64,000 bases of DNA, from positions 26,942,215 through 27,006,214 of the forward strand of contig NC_053127.1 in NCBI RefSeq assembly GCF_010015445.1. Direction: 5' to 3'. The stretch is from Perca fluviatilis. Taxonomy: Eukaryota; Chordata; Actinopteri; Perciformes; Percidae. Made by a program: the position numbers and the translations under genes. Shown one piece after another: positions 45,785-58,372 of the stretch (its first letter is position 1; every line of letters starts with the position of its first letter). The notes under the pieces are model-generated. The model was not told the origin of the DNA. It worked only from the letters and a program-made list of their open reading frames with translations, and did no database searches.

Positions 45785-47620
45785 TAGTGATGTTACTGCC
45801 GGCAAAATACGCCGCTAATCAAATCCATGCTTTAATGTTGCTTTATTACCGTGGTGTTTTTGACTGTGTGGAAATGAATGGTTCTGCTGAATGTATTTAC
45901 GGAGTGTGTTTGTGAGCACAAGTAGCAACTTGGTGTGTTTTTCAGGGGCGGATTTAGTGACTTTGGTGGCTCCGGGCAAACAGCGTCAATTTGGTATTAG
46001 CAGTGGTAAAAGAAGTAGACCTACTCAACACTGTTTTTTTCTGAAGTAAAACTATTAATACTGCAGAGTAAAAGCCCTGTATTAAATTTTTTACTTCAAG
46101 TGAAGAGTGAAATTTCAATTTAATTAACGTCTGTTCAAGGTGAAGCTTTCAACTCCTTCATAATGCTGGATACCTTAATGAATGCATCATTGCCAGGTAA
46201 AGGTAGTAGTGCCATGTTTTCCTCTAAAGTAGAAGTATACAGTAAGTAGTATACAGTTGAGTTGCATATTTTTCCATCCAATAGGCATCACACTTGGTGG
46301 GTGTATTGCTGAGGAACCAACAAAGTGCAGTGTCGAGTGTGAGCTCTTAACATCTATGCGACATGTTTATTAGGAGTGCGTTATGTACACACTGTGTAGT
46401 GTATTGAGAGGGGACCCCTATTAACTATTACCCTGCGAACGGCATGCTGGGTACACCTCGTTTTCCATCGCTCACTACAGTACATTCAAGAACAGATGAA
46501 GAAATAAGAGACCGGAGAGAACACAGATGTTACATTGTCGCAAACTCAAACATTTCAAGCATCAGTGATGTATCTTTCAGAATAAACGCTATTGTTCCGG
46601 GAAATAGCCTCGTCCTAAACAGCCAGCTGTTAGCAAATCATGCGTATGCTCTAGCATTGCTAGGGGACGCAGCTATGTCGTGGCAGGTGTATTGTATCAG
46701 GACCCAAGAAAGCGCAGTGTTGAGTGTGAAGTTGTTAGGATAAGTGGTCTTTGAGAAAGCTGCAAGCAGGAATACCACAGGCCAAGCAATCGGTCGGGCA
46801 CTGCACTAGTATGTTTAATTCTGGGTGCAGGTCCATTGAAAAGGACATTTTCAACAGGACCTCAGTTTTACTGATCGCAAGTGACAGAAGAAAATCAATT
46901 TGTTGGGTCCAGCTTGCTTTTTCAGTTCCCATAAAGATGTGAGACAAAGCAGGAGTGCGTGCTCAGAGTGTCTACAAAGCCGGTTTGAAACCACTGGGGA
47001 ATTGCTTGTTGAAGTCCAAGTGAAAGCAACTTGTTAAAGAGACGATCAAACCATTTTCTGTGGAAATGGTCCACTACTGTCAAAGGAGGCAAAAACCTGT
47101 TGACCTTGAGCTCTACAAAAAGAGATGAAAGAGTGAGACAGCAAAGAAAAAGAAAAGCCGATGAGGAAATAAAATACAGGGAGTTGGGAGAGATTAGCGG
47201 GGCAATAAAATAGCTTCTGCTATCTATAGAGTGAGCAGGCCTGCCTGTGGACCGGTCAATCAGCGCTCAGTAATAGGTCCGTTTATCACTGGCTCATTCA
47301 GACTGCTCTAAGCTCATATAGAGGACTGCATAGGTGGTTAAAGCCCCCAGTCCACAATGCATTTGCGCATGTAAATGTTTTATTTAGTCTGACAGACTCT
47401 TACTCTACACACTTTTTGCATCTTGGAGATTATATCAGATGATTTAATACAGCTTTAATGATTCCCTGCGTGGTATGGCAGTAACAAAGACAATGATACA
47501 GATAAGAACACAACGGCATATTGAAGTTAACACAATAGGCAGTTACAGTATGAGAACATGTTGTGAATACACTGAACAGATAAAGAAATAAAGATGCTGT
47601 GGTAAGGTGATTACAGGTTC
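45785..47620. other. Non-coding, fragments of dispersed repeats
   Basis: Includes CAGGGGCGGATTTAGTGACT at 45944, related in inverted form to the end at about 50272-50290, and the repeat pieces noted at 46285-46345 and 46680-46735. No gene recognised. Confidence 0.4.
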
Positions 47621-48088
47621 ATTTAAAGGAGAAATTCAATATACAATTTTGCATTTTTGTGCAGGGAGTTTGATGAGAAGATTGATAGCACACACTGATC
47701 TGTCAGTTAACTGTTAAGCTGGACGGTTAGCTTAGCATAAAGACTGAGGAAACAGCCTGGCTCTGTTCAGTTTTACGAAGGGTTATGTGCTGCACTCTTT
47801 TCTATTAACTGTAACTTCCTTCATGAAACCAACTTCTCATTTTTACATTTTGTTTAGTGATTACTTAGTGAACTTTAGAGGTGCTGGTAGGCAGAGTTCT
47901 TTTAACCTTTGGACAGAGGCATGCTAACTGTTCTAGTTAACTTCAAGTCTTTATGCTAAGCTAACCTGCTGCTGGCTCTAGCTAAACTTTTAGACTACAG
48001 GTGTGAGTGGTATCGATTTTCTTATCGAACTAACAAGCAAGCAAACAAGTGTATTTCCCAAATTGTAGAACGATTCCTTTGAAAGGGT
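47620..48088. mobile_element. Foldback dispersed element, copy A
   Basis: The left part has GTTAGCTTAGCATAAAGACT and AACAGCCTGGCTCTGTTCAG. The right part has the inverted series GGACAGAGGCATGCTAACTG, GTCTTTATGCTAAGCTAACC and ends CGATTCCTTTGAAA against the start TTTAAAGGAGAAATT. A related half-copy is at 63045-63270. Confidence 0.65.
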
Positions 48089-48089
48089 T

Positions 48090-49340
48090 GGTTGGTTCAT
48101 TCGTCCAGTTCACAAAATAATCATATTTTCTCATTTACCCCTAGAGTATGTGTGTTATATGTCCTGAGTGACAGGGACAAATAGATATTGCTGCTTAATT
48201 TTTTAACAACAGGAAAATGTAAATGCCAATTTTTGATTGAGGATTAGAGAAGGAAAACAAAGCAAATGAAAGAAACAATACAAGAATGACAGAAATACAA
48301 GATGCGCAGCATAGCATGCAGTTAGTTGGCCACCATTGTGGCAGCCTCTAAACAGGGACCACTTGAGTGTCTCACGGCTCCCAGCGCATGCTCAGCCATC
48401 TGAACTCGTGCTTATGACTGTGAATCTCCATCCTGGGAGCACTGTAGCGATGACACATGAATCTCACACGCTGCATCCAATCTATCATCTTAATTACTTT
48501 CATTTCCATCACCATCTATTTTTTTTTTATGTTGCAAATTAATTTACACCTCAGACAAATTGTTTGTCCTTGACTTCCTTATCCCTTATGAGGCAACCCA
48601 CAGCGCACATGGGGTTGTGTGTCAGTTTACAACCTAACCAAACCTAATCTCTCCCTCGATCCATCCATTCCACCTCGCAGATTGAATTAGCACGGGAGAC
48701 AAAGTACCTCACATGCATGGATGGGAAAATAAATAATAATAATACAAGAGAGAAAGTGGCAAATAGATTGAAGACATCAATCAACTGTGGAAAGTTGCGC
48801 TCACCGTGACGATGGAGTGTTGTGTAAGGAAACAGTGAGGAAACAATGGTTTATCTTATGAAACCTGAAGGTCTGTCCCTGTGCTGCATGTCAACGGCTG
48901 CTAAAGGTGATGTCTGTGTATGCGTGTGTGTGCGTTTGTGTGCGTGCGTACGTACGTGCATGCGTGTGCATGTGTACAGCCATGTGTCTGACAGTAACCC
49001 CCTGATTGTGTTGACAGCCTATGGCCCTGAGGCTAAGCCCTTAAGCTAGACGTCTCCTGGGTTCTGTAGCTGCCTCAGGTTCAACGAGGAATGTCAGATG
49101 TGAAAGTCAGAACAACCCCGGGACACTGGTATGTGCATTGTATATCCAGCTGTGCTGTGGCACCACAGTTCACATCTTTGTGCCATAGAGTCAGTAAGGA
49201 GGACATGCCACAATGAATAGGATATAAACCTTCATTTCATGTCGTGTATATTATGCAAAACAGATGAAAGCTATTAAATGAGGAACTGGTTGAAATGTAT
49301 TTGTACCCACAAGGTTATTTTCATTAAAAAAATGTGTTTC
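48090..49340. other. Non-coding, no gene recognised
   Basis: A short imperfect TG-rich stretch lies at about 48915-48980. Nothing else supportable. Confidence 0.4.
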
Positions 49341-49344
49341 TAAA

Positions 49345-50292
49345 CACCAGTGGTGGGGCCAGAGGGGGGGCACTGGCCCCTACTGGAATCAGATTGGTGC
49401 CCCTTCTACCCGAGTCAGAAGGTGATAGTTGGAGCTTCTGTTTGAAGTGACACGTTAACATTCCTTTTTGAAAAGTCAACAGACCACAAAAACACACAAA
49501 GCGACAACAAAGAGACGCAAAACAACTACAAAGAAACGCAAAATGACTACAACGAGAGACGCAAAAGGACTACAAAGAGACGCAAAAGGACTACAAAGAG
49601 ACGCACACGGCCACAAAGAGTTGCTAAACGACTACAAAAAGACACATAAGGAATACAAAGAGACACAAAACAAATACAAAGAGACCCAAAACGACTACAA
49701 AGAGACACAAAAGGACTACAAAGAGACGCACACGGCCACAAAGAGTTGCTAAACGACCACAAAAAGACACAATAGGAATACAAAGAGACACAAAACAAAT
49801 ACAAAGAGACACAACACGACAACGAAGAGACGCAAAATGACTACAAAGAGACACAAAACGACTACAAAGAGACGCAAAAAAAACCAAAGAAATGCTATTA
49901 CACTACGAGAAAGAGACGCTACAACTACAAAATAACACAAAATAACTACAAAGAGATGCAAAGGAACCACAAAAAAACATAAAGTGATTCCAAATATTCG
50001 CAAAACAACTTGAGACACAATCGCAGCCGTGCCATTTGTAGTCGTTGGCTATTTGGAGTTACAAACAACAGCTATTTATCAATATTATTTCATATTAAAA
50101 TATTTTAACTTGTTTATTTGGCACTGAATAAACAATATAGCTATTATAAATGTACAATTTATTCTTACCAACATCCCTGAATTTAAATTTGAGTCTTAAC
50201 ATGTTTACTCATTTTAAACTCATTTTGCCCCCCTTCTTTAAAACTGCGCCATAATCTGCCCACATTCAAAAGTCGCTAAACCCGCCCCTGAT
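49345..50292. mobile_element. Possible non-autonomous element enclosing the minisatellite
   Basis: The left side has GTGGGGCCAGAGGGGGGGCA and the right side AAGTCGCTAAACCCGCCCCTGA. The right end has an inverted relative at 45944, indicating a dispersed family. The left limit is uncertain. Confidence 0.35.
49480..49990. repeat. 18-bp minisatellite with 126-bp higher-order unit
   Basis: About 28 copies of an 18-bp unit (ACTACAAAGAGACGCAAA and variants). A distinctive run ACGCACACGGCCACAAAGAG at 49601 recurs at 49727, exactly 126 bp (seven units) later with the following variants in the same order, so seven units duplicated as a block. Open frames across it are repeat artefacts. Confidence 0.9.
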
Positions 50293-50863
50293 GAACACAT
50301 GCATGAAAACAACACAGAAGATGTAGTGAATCTTACTGAATAAATATTTATACATTAATTCATAAACATAGTAACCACACCAGCTATTTGATAGAATACA
50401 CTGTAACCCTTTCGCAGAACACCACTGGTATAATGAAATGTGCAGAATGCATGAAATCATGAGGTGGGCTACGAACAGGGTAGGACTACTTGTTTTCCAA
50501 TTGACTGCCAAACATTTTTCATATTGCAGAATGTATATTAAATGGGTTTCCGACGTCCTTGATTTACAGAGCTCAGGCAGCAGCATATTGACGACCCTGC
50601 AGGTAACTCAAGTGAAAAAATGTAAATAAATAAATAAATAAAAAAAGCCCTGCTACAGGAATTTACCTTTGTTAAGTAAATTAATCTTGCGTCTATAGAC
50701 CGTTTTAAAAAGTCACACCTTGGCAGGGTGTTGTTTATGAAGTAGCGGAAGAGAGAAAGTGGATCATCAGTATGAATGTGATGTGCACAAGGTTGCTGTA
50801 GACAAAAGAAGATCAGGAGCCCTGCACCTGGGCACAGTAACTATATATGAGCTCCCATTAATC

Positions 50864-50867
<4 letters not shown>

Positions 50868-50919
<52 letters not shown>

Positions 50920-50928
50920 TATGTGTGT

Positions 50929-50963
<35 letters not shown>

Positions 50964-51718
50964 CTCAGCTGGTAGTGTTGGATTGCATTGGTGCAATAGC
51001 CTGTATATCCTATAGGCTAATATGCAATTTTTATGTATTTTTGTATCTCCTTTTTCTACTATGTATACCGTATGATGTGTTATATGGACCTGTGTCTGCA
51101 ATAAAGCTTTATATATTATATTGCAGAATATAGGGAACAAAAAAAGAGAAAAAGACTCTTCTGTAATCTGGGGTATGGCTGTTGTTATACTGTATTCAGT
51201 TAAATAATTATTTGATTAAAATAAAATAAACTAAACCTGAAACGGGACCAGATGTTTTTGGAAAATATGATAATATTAAGGGGCTTTTACAGCAATGAAA
51301 ACCATCTTTGTATGCAGAATCCTCTAAGCACAGTGATGGAGAAAGCCTTTTTGTTTTGTCTGTGAGAGTTCAGGTTATGTACCTGCGGTAAAAATGACTT
51401 GTGGCTGTTTCTACATACAGTATATTGACTATATTGGCACTGGACTCAGCAAAGTGCACCAGACTTGCTGAGTGAAATTTTCAGGCATGGCATTTTGCAA
51501 ATGCTCCAAAATATAAAGTCCTTAGTCATGTTTTCTTGGGGGAAAGTTAGATTTGGCAATACAGTGTATCCTCATGGAAACAAAAGTGTGCACAAATGCA
51601 GGTGAGGCAGTGTTTCCTTCAAAAAGAGTTGATGCCTCACAGCACCGAGGAGTCCTGCTATGGTACAGACCTAGATGATCATTATCTGAAAATAGATAGA
51701 ATTCTTTATGAAGAGTGC

Positions 51719-51757
<39 letters not shown>

Positions 51758-51967
51758 TGTGGGTGTGTATATGTCTGTGTGTGTGGGAGGGGCAGCAACA
51801 TAATTAATCCCTACAGGAGACATGGGGCCTTGCTGGGCTGCTGTAATGAAGCTCTGCCCTGCCATCGCTCCCTGACCCACTGGAATTAAGGAAAAATGGA
51901 AACCATTACCTTCAGCCTTAACCTCAGCCTACCAAGTCGGGGACCTGGAGCAGACATAAGTGTGTGC

Positions 51968-52015
<48 letters not shown>

Positions 52016-52145
52016 TAGGAATGGGAACAGGAATGAGGTTAAGGAAGAGACGGGGCACAGCAGGGGATGCAGACCAGACAGGACTCCTACCGTATATGAA
52101 GAATATGTCTGTCACAACATTGACAGGCTTTAGTCTAGGGAATGT

Positions 52146-52232
<87 letters not shown>

Positions 52233-52318
52233 GTGTGTGTGTAAAGCCAAACATACCCAAGACAAAAATGTATCTTACAACTCTCTAAACAACTTTAGCC
52301 TAGACATACTTTGTTTTA

Positions 52319-52361
<43 letters not shown>

Positions 52362-52469
52362 CTGACCTAGTAGACAGAGTTTTAAAGAAGATTGGATCCC
52401 TCTCCACTCTCAGTCACATTCCAGCAGAAGTCTCTAAAAAGTGCTAAGAGATCTTAACAGCTTTGTCGA

Positions 52470-52534
<65 letters not shown>

Positions 52535-52632
52535 TCTCCGGCTAATCTCATCCTTGGTTGAATGCATCTTATTAGGACTAGAGTGTCTTTATTTGTTGTG
52601 GATTTCCAACAGAGTAAACAGACCATGCTTTT

Positions 52633-52669
<37 letters not shown>
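50868..52669. repeat. Cluster of TG/CA microsatellites
   Basis: Separate arrays at 50868-50962 (TG, interrupted by TA-rich bases), 51725-51784 (TG), 51972-52012 (TG), 52144-52242 (TG, about 50 units), 52320-52359 (CA), 52470-52533 (TG, then CGCG) and 52635-52669 (TG), within 1.8 kb. All but one have TG on the plus strand. Confidence 0.95.
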
Positions 52670-52670
<1 letters not shown>

Positions 52671-53344
52671 CCACTGCTGCCCTTTTTATCACATTTCTCA
52701 GTTTCTAGATAGAAGCCATTGTTCAGAAGTGTAGAAATCCACGGCACTCCAGGGGAACGAGAACAAAAGGGAGACTTTTGGTCATAATTCTCTACAAATT
52801 ATATTTTGTGGGCTGTCTTGTGCAGTTGTAGCGGCTGTGTCCTCCTCTGCTGACATCTCATATTGGAGTGCCCCTGGCTGGAGATCATGTGATCAGCACA
52901 TCTCTGGGATCAAGTTCATTACAAGAGATGGAGCACCACAGCTGCCTGCCACAGATGAACCCTAAGATAAGATGGGCTTCTTTCATTTTGGCTCTGCTTT
53001 TCCTTTCTTTATCTTTTCATTAGTCTTCCCTTTCCTCCTCTCCTTTTTCTGTTTTAGTTTAACGGTTAAATTAAGGAAATGGGGAATTACTAATTGGTCA
53101 ACGGGTGACTACCAGTATTCAAATTGTTATTAATGTTATTTTGTACCATCACAATTGCACACAGTTCAACACATTTAAAAAAACATGGACACAAACTTCT
53201 CATGATAAACTGTGGCTGATAAATACCACTTATTTATGAGTGAAGTTCTGCCTGTATACACTGCACATAACACATCTGGCATATACTGTATCTATTGTCT
53301 GGTATGTTTTATTGCTAAACTGCAGGATTTTCATAAATGCTTAT
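52670..53344. other. Non-coding, no gene recognised
   Basis: No open frame with recognisable similarity, no repeat end seen. Confidence 0.4.
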
Positions 53345-53640
53345 AGGGCGGGCAGTAGCTTGTATCCATGTGGACTTGGCTTGGGAAACGGAGGGTGGCC
53401 GGTTCAAGTCCAGTACTGACTAGTCAGTACAGAGTGTGGACTGTTAGCTGGAGGGGTGTCAGTTCACCTACTGGGCTGTGTCGCGGTGCACTTGAGCAAG
53501 GCAAACTGCTCAGGGTGCCTGACTATGTGGCAGCCCCATCACTCTAAACATATCTGCACAATGACTGCATGCTTATATGTAAAAAATAACAATGGAGTGA
53601 AAACATTTAATTTCCCTTAGGGGATTAATAAAGTAGTTGT
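53345..53640 (+). repeat. tRNA-derived SINE, plus strand
   Basis: Head with TAGCTTGTATCCATGTGG (A-box position) and the B-box GGTTCAAGTCC at 53401-53411. A core follows with GGTGCACTTGAGCAAGGCAA and ACTGCTCAGGGTGCC, and a tail AGGGGATTAATAAAGTA, as in vertebrate core-containing SINEs. Confidence 0.8.
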
Positions 53641-53764
53641 TCTTTTTCTTTTAACATTACTAATATAATATCCAGGCAACTGTGCTCTTTTGAGATATAC
53701 TCTAATTGTTGTTCACTTTGAGACTTCCATATAACCTTAACCCTAGCATAATATTACATTGTAG

Positions 53765-53965
53765 TGTAGTCCCGCATTGCCAGACCTATCTCCATAGCGC
53801 CACAGATATATTCTAAGACAGGAGGAAAAGACGCTCTGGGTTGTTTGCATTTCTTTAAACCAATCACAATCATCTTGGGCGGCGCTAAGCTCTGGACGCA
53901 ATGCTGGCTCTGCAAAATAGTCTCGGGAAAGAACATTTGCACCCCGAAAAGAAAATGCCACACAC
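53765..53965. repeat. Dispersed repeat (AGTCTGGCAA family), inverted copy
   Basis: Reads GTCCCGCATTGCCAGACC then TTTCTTTAAACCAATCACAA, the reverse complement of the arrangement at 41950-42205, with more substitutions. Confidence 0.6.
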
Positions 53966-54230
53966 AATATTAAATTAACTTAACGGTTATACACAATACA
54001 GTAACGTGAGCTTTATTTAAATTAGCTGGACACATGGTTAAACGTCATTTGCTTTTACCAGTGTATCACCATTATCCTGGAAATGTACTTCCGTTGATCC
54101 AGACTACATAGTGCATAATTTATACATAGTTAGCATGGAGCACTGAAATGATTCGTCAGTATCATGTAGATGATTTTGGTTTCTGTTGACATCATGTGAT
54201 AAACCAGTTTGTCTCTCCTAGACTCAGGGC

Positions 54231-55080
54231 CTCATGTACTAACGCTTTTGCGCCCACTTCAGGCGTATTCGTTTCGCAACGTGCGCGTAAAAGCATGGCG
54301 AGGCATGTACAAACATGCCGCACTGAGGTAAAAGCGCAGACTGCCTGTCGCAGGAACTGAAAATGGCAAATTGCGCTTTTCCATGTCATGCATTTGCATT
54401 CACAGGAGGGTCAAGGGGAAAGTGGGAGTTTTCCATAAAGAGATGGGAGGGGAAGCGTAAAGTGCGCCTAATTATGTATTCCGCAGTATGTACAAAAATT
54501 GCCCGTGACAGCGTGCCTCTATTTTGCGGTGAAAATTGTCCGCCTCTTAAAAGCAGGTGTAAACCAGCCGCAATAGCGGGTTTCCTCGCATATGCCTCCT
54601 GGTGAAATGGCAGCAGTAATGCGAGCAAGACGAAGACATAGGCCAAGGAGACGAGCTGAAAAGATTTTTGCCACAAGGATCCCACTTTTTCAGTTGAGTG
54701 AACACAAAATGATTAAGCGTTACAGATTAAGCAGCCATGCAATATTACAGTTACTGGAAGAAATCAAAGATGACATAAAATCTCCGACTCAGCGTTCACA
54801 TCCCATTCCAGCAGTTGTTAAACTCCTCGCTACATTACTAATATTGGCATCAGGATCATTTCAAACAGTCACAGCATCAGCAGTGGGAATATCACAGTCT
54901 GCACTCAGCCGTATCATAAGCACAAGTACTTAACGCTTTGCTACAGCGCAATTTACGTAATAGTGGGCAGAGAAAGGCGCCGATTACCCAATGAACTGCA
55001 GGTTTGGTAAATACGACGTAAGCTGAAGTATTGCTGATAATGCTACGTTTGCAAATGTACGTACGTGCAAAGGGCCTCGG
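54231..55080 (+). mobile_element. Decayed PIF/Harbinger-type transposon
   Basis: Left end GGGCCTCATGTACTAACGC; right end near TACGTACGTGCAAAGGGCC. The ends share only short complementarity and boundaries are approximate. It contains the N-terminal part of a HARBI1-like nuclease frame (54592-54933). Confidence 0.6.
54592..54933 (+). pseudogene. Truncated HARBI1-like transposase N-terminal fragment
   Basis: A 113-codon frame with an Arg-rich start (RARRRHRPRRR), then RYRLSSHAILQLLEEI, LLATLLILASGSFQTV and AVGISQSALSRII, the N-terminal region of fish Harbinger nuclease proteins (about 350 residues). The frame stops right after SALSRIIS; the DDE catalytic part is deleted, and the element's right end follows within 150 bp. 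It cannot encode an active transposase. Confidence 0.8.
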
Positions 55081-55084
55081 TGTA

Positions 55085-55597
55085 TTCCTTTAAAACTCTT
55101 TGCTCTTGCATCTCTTACATCTTTAATGAGATTGTCTCTTCCTTCCTCTAACGACCATGAGTGCGACACACAGGTGCACAAATACACACATCTTAATGAC
55201 ATCTCTTGAAACGCTGCCAATGCTAATGGAGTAATAAAGGGACTTTTGCAGCTCCCCTTAAACTCACCCTAAGTCATCTCATTGGACTTCTGAAGTCTCT
55301 TGCTCAAAGCAAGAGGACTCATCCTGCTCTTTAATCACTCACATCTGTTCTTTAATCTAAGGAGCCAATCAGAAATCTACCTTCAGCCTTTCCAGGCCGA
55401 TAATGCCAATAGCTTCCGTCTCTCCTTCAATCGATCACATGCTTTCAAATCTGTAAATGAAGGATTAGGTAACAAGAACAGCCAGAGAGGTAATCAAGAA
55501 GACCACCGAGACACAAGGGAGGGGAGCGCTAATGTGGTGAAAGCATTTCCTTGGTTACAGCAGCCTTCATTAAAGCAGTCAGTGGTGGTTGAACTCC
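55085..55597. other. Non-coding, repeat-poor
   Basis: No gene recognised. The stretch about 55200-55450 lacks obvious repeats and could hold conserved non-coding sequence, which cannot be judged from one genome. Confidence 0.35.
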
Positions 55598-55632
55598 ATC
55601 ACACACACACATGCACGCACGCACGCACACAC

Positions 55633-55663
<31 letters not shown>

Positions 55664-55786
55664 GGCCTGTGTGCGGCTGTGCGACCCTTCTTGGGAACAC
55701 AGTCTTGGTGGCCCACTCTCCTTTATTTAATGCTTAGTCCTCTCTCTGTCACACGCACGCACGCACGCACGCGCACACACACACAC
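55598..55786. repeat. CA/CGCA microsatellites
   Basis: Two arrays, about 55598-55662 and 55750-55786, mixing CACA with CACG units. Confidence 0.9.
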
Positions 55787-56733
55787 GATCGGTGGTCAGT
55801 GTCAAAAGGTGACCTGTGTTCATTCAGGCTGGGGCCTAATCACACATACTTATTGTTTCGCCCTCTGAGCATCTATCACGGCAAAACTGACAGCCTGAAA
55901 GACATGAAGGAAAACATCAAGCAAGGGTGGCTTAGGAAATGCTCATTCAGAAGTAAAGACGAAACAAATGATTGTATATTACTATTATTACCATTTATAG
56001 GCCCAATACTTAAGGGTTGATGCTGTATTATTATGAAAATTGAAACACCTTTTACAGACTCTGTATCCTGATCTGCAATTTTGCTGACAGCTTGCTTATC
56101 TTCTCAAGTGTTTCACAGAATTTAATGGCATCATGAATCATTTATTGAATTGTATGTCAACACGCACGCAGGTTTACGTCCAGTATAATTGCAAACGCCA
56201 CAGTTTTATGATCGGTTGCACCCCTTTGGTTCGCCTCGCATGGTTCCAAAGCTTAATTTCAACTCCACCTCCTCTACAAACACACACACAGACATGTTGA
56301 TTGTCCTTCAATCACAGCAATAACAACACGCTGATAGGTGGGGGTGTTTTTGACCAGTGGGAAAGGAGTAGGAGAGGATGGTAATGGCTGGGTAATCGTG
56401 ACAACAGATTCAAGGTGTCCTCATTGCAGGAAAATAATCTCAGAGTTCAATGATTAAAGGGGATAAAATGTTTTTAAGGGCTATAAGTAGTTACAGATCT
56501 GTTGAATCCAGTTTGTGCTTGTATGCAGGGTTGGAGCCAGACGTTGTAAACATTCAAAGCTCAGCCCAAATCTTGGGGGTCCGGGGGCACGCTCATTTCA
56601 CAGCAGCTATATGCACTATTTTTCAAGCAATTGGATAATAGAATACCTAAAAAATCTGGAAAATCATACAATCATTTGAGAAAAAAACATGATAGTTGCC
56701 AAAGAAAAAGAATCATCCTGTAGAGCCGACATC

Positions 56734-56737
<4 letters not shown>

Positions 56738-56805
<68 letters not shown>
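56738..56805. repeat. (AT)n microsatellite, 68 bp
   Basis: About 34 uninterrupted AT units. Confidence 0.97.
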
Positions 56806-56808
<3 letters not shown>

Positions 56809-58287
56809 GTGTCATCATTCTGAAACCACAACACAACAAATGTTGAGGATTTTTACTCCTGCCACAAAAAAGGGGCAACAATTGTCTGATGTTTCTATTT
56901 TAAAGTTACATAATGAGGTAGAGTAGGAATTTGGCCTAAACAGCATTACTAATCTTGAAACGAAGGAGATATTTCCGCACTAAAAGAACTTTTGTTCCAT
57001 TGGTTTGCCGGTCCAGTCAGAGGATAAAAAGGACAAAAAGTTTAATATATTTTAAAAACATTCTGGGCTTTTTTTAGAAAAAATTCAGGGCTGGAGCCAA
57101 AGAAACCCCCTCCCTTAGTGCTTGCTTGTATCATTGTGCATGGCAGAGTTTATCCTAATACTCAATAGGTGGGTATTAAGGCAGGGGTCGCTGGGTGTAG
57201 CATTTGTTGGGGATCAAACACATCAGCCTGGCTGCAAAATATCATGCTTAGCGCTTCACCTCCAACCGTCAACATGTCATACCTGAAACCTACTTATCTT
57301 CGAGTGTGGGTTTGGTTTCAATTGGATAAAATTGGACAAAATTGTACTATAGCTGGTCTGTATTTTTGTGGTTGAGTGCAGATGTCCACTGGTTGCTGCT
57401 GGTGCCGGCCACTCAACTGACACGACGAGGTGCTCGCACACTAGCGAGCAACTATTAAGTCTTATCACCAGAGAATGCTGTGGCAAGCAGGGCAGCGTAA
57501 ATAGAGCTGTTATCTACCCCAGAGGCTGGCACAGTATGTTTGTATAAGTGTACACACACTGCACAAGGCAAAGTGTCCCCATTTGATATTCTGCAAGCTA
57601 CATTGAGACACTTATGTATACTGTACTCTCTGGTATATATGTTACAATGTGGTCATTAATTCTAGGATTTTAACAATCTTGTAAACACAAGCAAACACGG
57701 CTTTATCTTCACTCAAACTGTGTTTCGAGCCTCTCTGCACTTGAAGCACAATGGGTGAAGAAAAACGGAACAATCAAAACATTTAGTCATCAGAAGGCTT
57801 TTAAAATATTCTGGGGTTTTCTTGCAGCTACGCTCAACCCGAAGGGAAGAGCTGAGCCACTTGGTTGTCACGCAGTCTTTGGGAGGATGAATGGGCAGAA
57901 GACAAAGCCAGGTGCAAAGCTGACTTGTCATGCTTTAATGACAAGCCGTAGTCCTTGTTATTAAGGCCTTAAATCAGCACTTATCTCCTCTCTGTGTGTA
58001 CAAACATTCCCTTACCCACAAAACACCTCACGCATGTCTGGAAAAACCTGTCAGTTAGAGGATTGTGACAGTGCAAACCAAGAAAGATGCAGAATTTCTA
58101 TTATTACAGGCACCGGTGACCCTCTACCCACATACATACACACCCAATTGACATAAACACTGTGCTGATTCCCTCATGCCAAATTATCATGATAACTGGG
58201 GCGTTCATCACGCAGCACCATGAGTGTGCTCACTGGCTACTCTATTAACAGCTTTATCACTAAGCAACAGCAGACCCCCCCCAATTG

Positions 58288-58293
<6 letters not shown>
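56806..58293. other. Non-coding, no gene recognised
   Basis: Open frames here are short and show no recognisable similarity. Confidence 0.4.

Positions 58294-58370
<77 letters not shown>
58294..58370. repeat. (AC)n microsatellite, 77 bp
   Basis: About 38 uninterrupted AC units. Confidence 0.97.

Positions 58371-58372
<2 letters not shown>

Noticed and set aside
49468..50018. Several 87-94-codon open frames with repeated KETQ or SLCS/VVLC patterns on both strands
   Set aside because: They are translations of the 18-bp minisatellite, whose length is a multiple of three, so it stays open in several frames.
51924..52692. Open frames of VCVC or THTH repeats
   Set aside because: These are translations of TG/CA microsatellites, not proteins.
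54386..54685. 99-codon minus-strand frame with a hydrophobic run
   Set aside because: Antisense to the Harbinger relic; considered as an LHFPL upstream exon but it lacks the family residues.
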